NCBI GenBank assembly: GCA_013360535.1
Contig: JABWBL010000265.1
Coordinates: forward strand, 1 to 5,497
Length of the DNA stretch: 5,497 nt
Source: Planctomycetaceae bacterium
Lineage (GTDB): Bacteria; Planctomycetota; UBA1135; GCA-002686595
Direction: 5' to 3'
Positions 1 through 5,377 of the stretch are shown piece by piece. Each line of letters starts with the position of its first letter. Positions within the stretch are counted from its first letter, which is position 1. A program made the position numbers and the translations under genes. The notes beneath the pieces were generated by a model that was not told the origin of the DNA, did not search any database, and was given only the letters and a program-made list of their open reading frames with translations.

Positions 1-251
1 TCCTGCTCTCGCACGGCCTCGCGCGCCTGTCGCACATGGGCACGCCGCGCCCGCGCAAGGTCGCGGTGGTGGTCAACAAGACCGAGCAGTTCGCGGTCGA
101 CATGCCCGACGACGTGACGGCGAAGGCGCGGCTCTCCTTCGGGCAGATCCTCAACGTGCGCGAGGTCGAGGTGCGCATCGTCGAGAGCGAGGGCCGCGGC
201 CAAGGCGAGCCGGTCGGCTTCAGCGAGCTCGAGCTGGTCCGCGGGCGCTGA
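1..251 (+). CDS. C-terminal fragment, discoidin-like NADase-type glycan-binding domain protein (5' truncated)
   Basis: This is the 3' end of a gene that starts outside the window. The open frame enters at base 3 and gives 82 residues before TGA. The ATG at 36 is probably internal, because the frame stays open through the left edge. The visible part reads PRPRKVAVVV, then an acidic PDDVTAKARLSFGQ stretch, then VREVEVRIVES and a closing GFSELEL. That order (basic R-P-K strand, short polar turn, hydrophobic V-x-V-R-I strand, G-rich loop, [I/F]SE[I/L]x[L/F] strand) is how the discoidin-like domain called the NADase-type glycan-binding domain usually ends. The domain typically closes secreted or surface proteins and is thought to bind carbohydrate. 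Everything N-terminal is missing, so the parent protein's function cannot be given. The fold call is by recognition only. Another beta-sandwich C-terminus remains possible. Confidence 0.6.
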   Translation, partial: LLSHGLARLSHMGTPRPRKVAVVVNKTEQFAVDMPDDVTAKARLSFGQILNVREVEVRIVESEGRGQGEPVGFSELELVRGR

Positions 252-265
252 TCCGCGAGGCCGGC

Positions 266-364
266 CTGAAAGCCTTGCCGAGCCCGGATTTAGGCTTGGC
301 GAGAAGGTTCTTGACCTAAATCTCGCTCAAGTTATCCTTCTCGGCCGTCGACCAAGGCTTCCGG
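266..364 (+). promoter_or_regulatory. Candidate structured leader or operator cluster upstream of glutamine synthetase
   Basis: Three perfect 8-bp complementary pairs lie within 91 bases: AAGCCTTG 270-277 with CAAGGCTT 353-360; GATTTAGG 287-294 with CCTAAATC 315-322; CGAGAAGG 300-307 with CCTTCTCG 336-343. The first pair encloses the others and extends outward by three more pairs (266-268 with 362-364) past one A-C mismatch. The two inner pairs interleave, which is pseudoknot topology; their linkers of 5, 7 and 13 nt are long enough to form it. The stretch is clearly less GC-rich than its flanks. As RNA it would be a compact pseudoknotted leader; as DNA it would be overlapping operator-like repeats on the promoter at 311-338. 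I see no signature of the known glutamine riboswitches (glnA motif, Downstream-peptide motif). Function is unproven. Confidence 0.35.
311..338 (+). promoter_or_regulatory. Sigma70-type promoter for the glutamine synthetase gene
   Basis: A -35 box TTGACC (311-316, five of six consensus bases) is separated by 16 nt from a -10 box TATCCT (333-338, four of six). Initiation would be near base 345, leaving a leader of about 90 nt before the preferred ATG at 438. The boxes lie in the only AT-richer stretch between the two genes. The -35 box overlaps the repeat CCTAAATC (315-322) and the -10 box overlaps CCTTCTCG (336-343), so a protein bound to either repeat would occlude the polymerase. If the whole 266-364 region is instead transcribed as a leader, the real promoter must lie further upstream and this match would be fortuitous. 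Confidence 0.55.
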
Positions 365-437
365 CTCCGGGCGCGTGTCCCGGGCCAGCCTGTGGACCGA
401 GCTCCTTGCCGCGCGCCCCCGGCGCGCCCCGCGCCCC

Positions 438-1880
438 ATGACCACGAACCCCGCCCTGCGTTCGTTCCTCGAGATCCCCTACGACCAGATGGAGGCGATG
501 AACCTCGAGGCGAAGCAGCAGCGTCTCGACCGGATCGACCCCGAGCGGATCCGCAAGGAGCGCATCAAGTACCTCGAGAGCGAGAAGCGCATCAAGGCCG
601 TCACCGTGTGCTTCACCGACCTCGAGGGCCGGCTGCACATGCTCGACTACGACAAGAAGTTCCTGCTCAAGAGCTACGACAACCTGACCTTCGACGGCAG
701 TTCGATCCGCGGCTTTTCCGTGCAGGCCGAGAGCGACCTGCGCCTGGGCATCGACTGGTCGGCCTTCTACTGGCTGCCGGCGGACGTCTTCGGGCCGGGC
801 AAGGTGCTCGTGTTCGGCGAGGTCCACGCGCGCGACGGCCGCCTGTACGAGGGCGACCTGCGCAGCTGCCTGAAGAGCTACCTCGCCGAGCGCTTCGAGA
901 AGGATGGCTCGATCTGCTACGCCGCCAACGAGATCGAGGGCTTCCTGTTCAAGGGCCGCGACGCCGAGCGCCACTTCCACGAGACGGGCCGCTTCGACTA
1001 CGTCTCGACCGGTGGCTACTACCACTCGCTGCCGTCCGACCCGCTGCGCCAGTTCATCGACGCCGCCGCCGAGGCGCAGCGCGCGATGGGCTTCACCAAC
1101 GAGAAGGACCACCCCGAGGTCGCGCCCAGCCAGTTCGAGATGAACTTCTCCTACTCGGAGGCGCTGATCGCCGCCGACCAGTTCCAGCTCTACAAGCTGC
1201 TCTGCCGCCAGATCGCCGCGACCATGGACATGACCGCGTCGTTCCTGCCCAAGCCCGTCGTCGGCATCAACGGCTCGGGCGCGCACACGAACATCTCGGT
1301 CGGCAAGGGCAAGACCAACCTGTTCCACGACAAGAAGGGGCAGGACGGCGTCTCGAAGCTCGCCTGGCAGTTCATCGACCGGATCCTCAACTCCGGCTCC
1401 GACCTGTGCCTCGTGCTCAACCCCTCGGTCAACGCCTACCGCCGCCTCGACCCGCACTTCGAGGCTCCCAACCAGATCAAGGTCTCGCCCGTCGACCGCG
1501 GCTCGATGATCCGCATCCCGATCGGCAACGAGAAGAGCGCCCGCATCGAGGTCCGCTCGGTCGGCCCGGACACCAACATCTACATGACGCTGTATGCGCT
1601 CTTCCGCACCGGCTTCGAGGGCCCCGAGAGCGACACCAAGGACGAGGCCAAGCGCACGCGCACGCGCTTCCTGCCCGACAACATCTTCGACGCCATCCGC
1701 CTCTACAAGTCGAGCGAGTGGATGAAGACCACCTTCGGCGCCGGCGTGCACGAGAAGTTCGCCGAGCTCAAGCTCGCGCAGGCCGAGCGCTGCCCCAAGG
1801 CGCTGGGCACACGCGTCAAGGCCGCCGAGGTCCAGTTCCACCACGAGGTCACCAACCAGTACCTCTGGAACAACTTCTAG
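438..1880 (+). CDS. glnA: Glutamine synthetase, type I, divergent subgroup
   Basis: Cytoplasmic ATP-dependent ligation of ammonia to glutamate, the entry point of nitrogen assimilation; the family forms dodecamers. With ATG 438 the protein is 480 aa. Visible motifs: FDGSSIRGF with the subunit-interface Asp86; NEIEGFLF with metal ligands Glu165 and Glu167; HPEVAPSQFEM with Glu227 and Glu234; GINGSGAHTN with His283; NAYRRL and FEAP (Glu342); RGSMIRIP (Arg359); RIEVR (Glu371, Arg373). All main active-site positions of GSI are therefore filled. Oddities: about 35 extra N-terminal residues compared with E. coli GlnA, no ~25-residue GSI-beta insertion, Asn285 where the usual HxH second histidine stands, and no NLYDLP-type adenylylation-tyrosine segment before the C-terminal helices. 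Regulation by adenylylation is therefore unlikely. An in-frame GTG at 375 would add an Arg/Pro-rich stretch that looks non-coding, so I prefer 438. No Shine-Dalgarno precedes either start. The family call is firm. The symbol is tentative, because a second, canonical GlnA may exist elsewhere in the genome. Confidence 0.9.
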   Translation: MTTNPALRSFLEIPYDQMEAMNLEAKQQRLDRIDPERIRKERIKYLESEKRIKAVTVCFTDLEGRLHMLDYDKKFLLKSYDNLTFDGSSIRGFSVQAESDLRLGIDWSAFYWLPADVFGPGKVLVFGEVHARDGRLYEGDLRSCLKSYLAERFEKDGSICYAANEIEGFLFKGRDAERHFHETGRFDYVSTGGYYHSLPSDPLRQFIDAAAEAQRAMGFTNEKDHPEVAPSQFEMNFSYSEALIAADQFQLYKLLCRQIAATMDMTASFLPKPVVGINGSGAHTNISVGKGKTNLFHDKKGQDGVSKLAWQFIDRILNSGSDLCLVLNPSVNAYRRLDPHFEAPNQIKVSPVDRGSMIRIPIGNEKSARIEVRSVGPDTNIYMTLYALFRTGFEGPESDTKDEAKRTRTRFLPDNIFDAIRLYKSSEWMKTTFGAGVHEKFAELKLAQAERCPKALGTRVKAAEVQFHHEVTNQYLWNNF

Positions 1881-1897
1881 GCCGAGCCCGCTTCAAG

Positions 1898-1947
1898 CAC
1901 CGCGCCCCGCGCGATCCTCACCGGATCGCGCGGGGCGCGGTGGTTTT
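1898..1947 (+). terminator. Intrinsic terminator after glutamine synthetase, perfect 20-bp stem
   Basis: Bases 1898-1917 are perfectly complementary to 1923-1942, with a 5-nt loop TCACC. GTTTT follows (1943-1947). The stem is nearly all G/C and starts 17 nt after the TAG stop. The T-run is on the plus-strand side, so the main client is the glutamine synthetase transcript. The convergent minus-strand gene ends 26 bp to the right, and its transcript would form the same stem. Its trailing sequence there (CTTGAAGC) has no T-run, so termination in that direction would be weaker or need a factor. Confidence 0.9.
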
Positions 1948-1973
1948 CCGGAGCCTCGGTCAGGCCCGGCGGA

Positions 1974-3254
1974 TCAGGGGCAGAAGCTCGCCGAGAGGGC
2001 GTTGCTGGTGTTGAAGGTCAGTGGGCCGCCAATGGGGTCGCGGAAGACGAGCTGGAAGTTCCAGGTGTCGCCGGGGGCGATCAGCGCGGTCGGTTGGGCG
2101 GGGTCGTTGAAGTCGACGGTGTACTGGGCGAGGCCCGAGGCGTCGGCGTGGACGACGGGCAGGCGGCGGATGGGCGTGCCGAGGCAGAGGGTGCCGTCGC
2201 CGAAGGGCAGCGAGGCCTGGTTGCGGCTCATGTAGAAACGGCCGGCGTGGCCGGGCGGGACGCCTTGCGCGGAGAGCGTGAAGGTGTTGAAGGTGAGCGA
2301 GGTCGAGCCGGTCGCCGCGCAGGCGGCGCCGCTCGAGAACGTGTTGGGGGTCGCGGTGCAGTAGCTCGCCGTCTCGCAGATCGGCGCGCCGAAGAGCAGC
2401 CAGTCGAGGTCGGTGGTGTTCGAGATGCCGAGGTCGCCGGGCGTCAGGTCGAGCAGCAGGTTGGCGGTGCCGCCGGGGGGCAGCACGGTCGGCAACGGGA
2501 AGGCCAGATCCTCGATCACCTGACCGGGCGCGGGGTTCGGCACGGTCTGCTGGGCCGACTGGTCGACCGAGAGCGTGAAGCGCGGATTCGCTCCCGTGAG
2601 GTCGAGCGTACCTGCGAGCGGCAGCGCGAAGGGCAGCGGGCCGACGGCGGAGACCTGACCGAGGAGGTCGAGCTGGAACGAGAGCTCCGCGGGCACGAGG
2701 CCTGCGACGGTGAAGACGCCGGCGACGCCGGAAGGCGTGAGCACGACGGGCACCGCCGGGCCGGTCTGCACGAGCAGCACGTCGTCGATCGTGCCCTGTC
2801 CGAGCGGAAGCGGCAGCGGAACGCCGCCGGGAAAGATCGAGTTGGGCTGCTGCGTGCGGAAGGTCGAGTACAGCACCTCGAGCGTGAGGTCGGCGCTCGC
2901 ACCCTGACGGCCGATGACCGACACGGACAGGTCGCCCACGAGCAGCACGCCCGCCTTCGAGTCGAGCGTGCCGCGGAAGCCGCCGGCCGGCGTGCCCGAG
3001 ATGTTGAACTCGGTGAGCGCGGTCGCGGACAGCGGAATCGCCGTGTTGTTGCAGGTGCCGAAGAGCGTCGTGCAGGTGCGGGTGCCCGTCGGGTTCGTCG
3101 TGGCGTCGTAGTCGCCGATCGCGTTGCCCGGCAGCGGCAGCGAGAGGTCCGCGACGATCGAGGTCGTCGACAGGCCGTCGAGCGAGAACTGGTAGGACTG
3201 CGCGGCGGCGAGCGGCGCGAGGACGAGCAGGGCGCCGAGGGTACGAAGCTGCAT
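1974..3254 (-). CDS. Exported beta-rich protein with Cys-containing C-terminal module, function unknown
   Basis: 426 aa from ATG at 3254 to TGA at 1976-1974. The start is chosen because it opens directly into a signal peptide (MQLRTLGALLVLAPLAAAQS, cleavage likely after AAA-Q near residue 18). An upstream start at 3449 would put non-secretory sequence in front and run into the divergent methyltransferase. The mature protein is rich in G, P, T, L and V with alternating short beta strands, and has few charges. It has seven cysteines (61, 68, 293, 299, 312, 357, 425). C61/C68 and the five C-terminal cysteines could form disulfides, supporting an extracytoplasmic location. Residues ~298-426 form a module beginning SYCTATPNT and continuing with GRFYMSRNQ, LPFGDGTLCLG, TWNFQLVFRDP and a terminal SFCP. 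I recall this pattern at the end of many secreted planctomycete proteins. No catalytic motif is recognisable. No Shine-Dalgarno or convincing promoter is seen. The ORF and its export are well supported; the function is unknown. Confidence 0.85.
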   Translation of the reverse strand: MQLRTLGALLVLAPLAAAQSYQFSLDGLSTTSIVADLSLPLPGNAIGDYDATTNPTGTRTCTTLFGTCNNTAIPLSATALTEFNISGTPAGGFRGTLDSKAGVLLVGDLSVSVIGRQGASADLTLEVLYSTFRTQQPNSIFPGGVPLPLPLGQGTIDDVLLVQTGPAVPVVLTPSGVAGVFTVAGLVPAELSFQLDLLGQVSAVGPLPFALPLAGTLDLTGANPRFTLSVDQSAQQTVPNPAPGQVIEDLAFPLPTVLPPGGTANLLLDLTPGDLGISNTTDLDWLLFGAPICETASYCTATPNTFSSGAACAATGSTSLTFNTFTLSAQGVPPGHAGRFYMSRNQASLPFGDGTLCLGTPIRRLPVVHADASGLAQYTVDFNDPAQPTALIAPGDTWNFQLVFRDPIGGPLTFNTSNALSASFCP

Positions 3255-3342
3255 GGGCAATCTTGGGGGTAGGTGGCCGTCGAATCGGGCAACGACAGGA
3301 GCGTGCAATGCTCGCCGCGGCACCGGGGAACCGCAAGTGGGG

Positions 3343-3348
3343 TAGCAT
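3343..3348 (+). promoter_or_regulatory. TAGCAT -10-like box just ahead of the methyltransferase start
   Basis: TAGCAT matches the sigma70 -10 consensus at four of six positions. Its last base is 10 nt before the TTG start, so initiation seven bases downstream (about 3355) would give a leader of about 3 nt. No -35 match is visible at 15-19 nt upstream. The following bases (CCCGCGCCC) contain no ribosome binding site. The same arrangement precedes the next gene, which raises confidence in both. Confidence 0.4.
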
Positions 3349-3357
3349 CCCGCGCCC

Positions 3358-4266
3358 TTGAAGCCGCCGCCGCGCCCCAAGCTCGAGATCCACAAGGGCG
3401 ACAACCTCGCCGTGCTGCGCGGGTTTCCGGCGGCGAGCTTCGACCTCATCTACATCGACCCGCCCTTCAACACCGGCCGCAGCCAGCGCCGGCGCGCGCT
3501 CTCGACCGTGCGCGACGAGGCCGGCGACCGCACCGGGTTTCGCGGCGAGCGCTACCGCACCGTCGAGCTGCGTGTGCGCGCCTTCCGCGACAGCTTCGAC
3601 GACTACCTCGCGTTCCTCGCACCGCGGCTGGAAGAGGCGCGGCGCCTGCTCACTCCCACCGGCAGCTTGTTCGTGCACCTCGATGCGCGCGAAGTGCATT
3701 ACGTCAAGGTGCTCCTCGATGGCCTGTTCGGCCGCGAGTGCTTCCAGAACGAGATCGTGTGGGCCTACGACTACGGCGCGCGCACGAAGCGCCGCTGGGC
3801 GCCCAAGCACGACACGATCCTGTGGTACTCCAACGACCCCGAGCGCTACACGTTCCACTACGACGCGATCGACCGCATCCCGTACCTCGCGCCCAAGCTC
3901 GTCGGCCCGGAAAAGGCGGCGCGCGGCAAGACGCCGACGGACGTGTGGTGGAACACGATCGTGAGCCCGACCGGCGCGGAAAAGACCGGCTATCCGACGC
4001 AGAAACCGCTCGCGATCCTCGAGCGCATCGTGCGCGTGCATTCGTCGCCCGGCGATCGCCTGCTCGACTTCTTCGCGGGCTCCGGCAGTTTTGGTCACGC
4101 GGCGCTCAAGGCCGGGCGCGAGTGCGTGCTCGTCGACCAGAGCGCTCAGGCCATGGCGGTGATGGCGCGCCGTCTCGCGGATGGGAAGCCGCGCTTCATC
4201 GGTTGGAGCCCAAGGAAAACCACGAAGTTGATGTCCGGGGTTCGCAAGCGACCGATCCGGTCCTAA
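3358..4266 (+). CDS. Site-specific DNA methyltransferase, beta class (N6-adenine or N4-cytosine)
   Basis: 302 aa. Transfers a methyl group from S-adenosylmethionine to an exocyclic amino group of A or C in a specific DNA sequence. Order of motifs: GDNLAVL (14-20), catalytic motif IV DPPFNT (34-39), SLFVHLD, a central region with WAYDYG and KHDTILWYSN that probably includes target recognition, YPTQKP (212-217), then the SAM-binding motif FFAGSG (238-243). Motif IV before motif I defines the beta class. The start is TTG: an in-frame TAG at 3343-3345 closes the frame, no start codon lies between it and 3358, and the next possible starts fall inside the GDN motif or later. The protein is short for the class, with no long C-terminal extension. 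No restriction endonuclease lies nearby, so it is probably an orphan enzyme. Target sequence and base cannot be read from the sequence. Divergent from the exported protein on the left (103-bp gap). Confidence 0.9.
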   Translation: MKPPPRPKLEIHKGDNLAVLRGFPAASFDLIYIDPPFNTGRSQRRRALSTVRDEAGDRTGFRGERYRTVELRVRAFRDSFDDYLAFLAPRLEEARRLLTPTGSLFVHLDAREVHYVKVLLDGLFGRECFQNEIVWAYDYGARTKRRWAPKHDTILWYSNDPERYTFHYDAIDRIPYLAPKLVGPEKAARGKTPTDVWWNTIVSPTGAEKTGYPTQKPLAILERIVRVHSSPGDRLLDFFAGSGSFGHAALKAGRECVLVDQSAQAMAVMARRLADGKPRFIGWSPRKTTKLMSGVRKRPIRS

Positions 4267-4269
4267 CAT
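4241..4269 (+). promoter_or_regulatory. Promoter for the DUF1080 gene, leaderless geometry
   Basis: -35-like TTCGCA (4241-4246, four of six) is separated by 17 nt from -10-like TAACAT (4264-4269, four of six). Seven bases downstream of the -10 box is base 4276, the A of the ATG, so the transcript would start at the start codon. The TAA of the box is also the stop codon of the methyltransferase. No Shine-Dalgarno is present between the box and the ATG. Read-through from the methyltransferase remains an alternative way to express the gene. Confidence 0.45.
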
Positions 4270-4275
4270 CGCGCC

Positions 4276-5085
4276 ATGAAAGTTGCGCCCGCTGCCATCG
4301 GCTTCGGCCTGCTTCTCGCCGCCTTCCCGCTCGCCACCGCCCTGCACCGTTCGATGTACGCCGCTCCCGGCCAGCACGACCAGCCGCCCGTCGGGTACTC
4401 CGACACGCCCGTGTTGCCCGGCCAGAAATGGCGCGTCCACGACATCGATCGCCCCGTGCCGCCCGCGGTGACGCCGGGCGAGAACGGTGCGCCGCCGAGT
4501 GATGCGGTCGTGCTCTTCGACGGCAAGGACCTGTCGCTGTGGGCGAGCGGCGACGGCGACGCGAAGTGGCTCGTGAAAGAGGGCTTCGCCGAGGTCAACG
4601 GCACCGGCAGCATCCGCACGCGCGAGGCCTTCGGCGATTGCCAGCTGCACATCGAGTGGGCGACGCCCGCGCAGGTCGAGTCGAGCTCGCAGGGCCGCGG
4701 CAACTCGGGCGTGTTCTTCCTCGGGCGCTACGAGATCCAGGTGCTCGATTCCTTCGAGAACCGCACGTACGCCGACGGTCAGGCGGGCGCCATGTACGGC
4801 CAGTTCCCGCCGCTGGTGAACGCGAGCCGCGGCCCGGGCCAGTGGCAGAGCTACGACATCGTGTTCCGCGCCCCGCGCTTCGAGGGCGACAAGCTCCTCC
4901 AGCCCGCGCGCGTGACCGTGTTCCACAACGGCGTGCTCGTGCAGGACGCGCAGGAGTACCTCGGGCCCTCGGCGCACCGTTCGCTGCCCAGTTACAGCCC
5001 GGCGCACCCCTCGACCGGACCGATCGAGCTGCAGGACCACGGCAACCCGGTCCGCTACCGCAACATCTGGCTGCGCAAGCTCTGA
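4276..5085 (+). CDS. Exported 3-keto-disaccharide hydrolase (DUF1080) domain protein
   Basis: 269 aa. The N-terminus has a Lys at residue 2 and a hydrophobic core (IGFGLLLAAFPLATAL), giving a signal peptide or N-terminal anchor of about 23 residues. No lipobox cysteine is seen. Residues ~25-75 are a Pro-rich linker. The DUF1080 beta-sandwich occupies ~78-269: LFDGKDLSLW (80-89), GSIRTREAFGDCQLHIEW, GNSGVFFLGRYEIQVLDSF (142-160), GQWQSYDIVFRAPRF (188-202), VTVFHNG, and the closing GPIELQDHGNPVRYRNIWLRKL (248-269). The family is concanavalin-like. Some members hydrolyse 3-keto-glycosides, and many planctomycete paralogs are untested, so the substrate here is not predictable. The start follows the methyltransferase stop by 9 bp. 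A weak hairpin lies just downstream. Family assignment is firm; enzymatic activity is inferred. Confidence 0.92.
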   Translation: MKVAPAAIGFGLLLAAFPLATALHRSMYAAPGQHDQPPVGYSDTPVLPGQKWRVHDIDRPVPPAVTPGENGAPPSDAVVLFDGKDLSLWASGDGDAKWLVKEGFAEVNGTGSIRTREAFGDCQLHIEWATPAQVESSSQGRGNSGVFFLGRYEIQVLDSFENRTYADGQAGAMYGQFPPLVNASRGPGQWQSYDIVFRAPRFEGDKLLQPARVTVFHNGVLVQDAQEYLGPSAHRSLPSYSPAHPSTGPIELQDHGNPVRYRNIWLRKL

Positions 5086-5092
5086 AACGAGC

Positions 5093-5123
5093 GCGGAGCG
5101 TGGCCCCGGGCACGCGCTTCCGC
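5093..5123 (+). terminator. Weak hairpin after the DUF1080 gene
   Basis: GCGGAGCGTG (5093-5102) can pair with CACGC (5111-5115) and TCCGC (5119-5123) around a 3-nt bulge, with an 8-nt loop. It begins 7 nt after the stop codon. No T-run follows, so if it terminates transcription it is inefficient or factor-assisted. It may instead only protect the 3' end, or be a by-product of high GC. Confidence 0.25.
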
Positions 5124-5174
5124 CGCCGGACTGGACAAGACCGCCCGCGGGAGGCGATCCTCTCCGCCCTACCC

Positions 5175-5375
5175 ATGGACATGCACAGCGTTCACTCGTT
5201 CCTCGCCGCCTGGGGCCCTTGGGCCGTCCTCGCGGTCGGTGTCGGCTCCGTCGCTCTCACGGGTCTCGCCTTCGGCGTGTTCCTCTACTCCCAGCTGATC
5301 GGCGAGGAGAAGGGTGACGCGCACGGGCACGGCGGCCACGGTCACGACGACCACGGCCACGCCGCGCACCACTGA
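5175..5375 (+). CDS. Small single-pass membrane protein with His-rich C-terminal tail, function unknown
   Basis: 66 aa, from ATG 5175 to TGA 5373-5375. The N-terminus (MDMHSVHSF) leads into one long hydrophobic segment at about residues 9-41 (LAAWGPWAVL through GVFLYSQL). A short acidic-basic stretch IGEEKGDA follows, then a 17-residue tail of HG, HD and HA units with eight histidines. Such a tail could bind Cu, Ni or Zn, an inference from composition only. The size and the single helix recall small accessory subunits of respiratory or cytochrome-assembly complexes, but there is no specific match. The next gene starts 2 bp after the stop, so the two are likely one operon. Upstream, TGGACA (5132-5137) and GATCCT (5156-5161, 18-nt spacer) make a weak promoter candidate. 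GGGAGG at 5149-5154 is too far from the ATG to be its ribosome binding site. A second in-frame ATG at 5181 is possible. Confidence 0.7.
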   Translation: MDMHSVHSFLAAWGPWAVLAVGVGSVALTGLAFGVFLYSQLIGEEKGDAHGHGGHGHDDHGHAAHH

Positions 5376-5377
5376 TC

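Noticed and set aside
258..267. 10-bp palindrome AGGCCGGCCT after the first gene
   Set aside because: Short GC palindromes are common at this composition. There is no T-run and no second copy in the window.
375..437. GTG at 375 as the glutamine synthetase start
   Set aside because: It would add 21 Arg/Pro/Ala-rich residues unlike the start of a cytoplasmic enzyme, with no ribosome binding site. ATG 438 is more natural, though not proven.
266..437. Known glutamine riboswitch upstream of the synthetase
   Set aside because: I could not find the conserved core of the glnA or Downstream-peptide motifs, so no known class is claimed.
327..1844. 505-codon minus-strand open frame opposite glutamine synthetase
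   Set aside because: It is a mirror of a strongly coding GC-rich gene: composition dominated by R, A, V, L, E and D, with no domain. The plus-strand protein has full family motifs.
2094..3272. 392-codon plus-strand open frame opposite the exported protein
   Set aside because: R/G/E-rich shadow sequence. The minus-strand frame has a signal peptide and a structured C-terminal module.
3299..3313. Imperfect palindrome GAGCGTGCAATGCTC between the divergent genes
   Set aside because: Only four pairs at the ends. It could be an operator, but chance is enough to explain it.
3255..3449. N-terminal extension of the exported protein to a start at 3449
   Set aside because: It would bury the signal peptide 65 residues into the protein and overlap the divergent methyltransferase.
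3273..4502. 409-codon plus-strand open frame overlapping the methyltransferase
   Set aside because: Out-of-frame Arg/Pro-rich shadow. The frame starting at 3358 carries DPPFNT and FFAGSG.
1960..5040. 1026-codon minus-strand open frame spanning several genes
   Set aside because: It runs across the methyltransferase and DUF1080 genes in antisense and over the exported-protein gene in another frame. Its translation is low-complexity R/A/P with no recognisable domain.
4539..5174. Long in-frame upstream extension of the His-rich protein
   Set aside because: It overlaps the DUF1080 gene in another frame and is Arg-rich shadow sequence. The hydrophobic helix and ATG begin at 5175.
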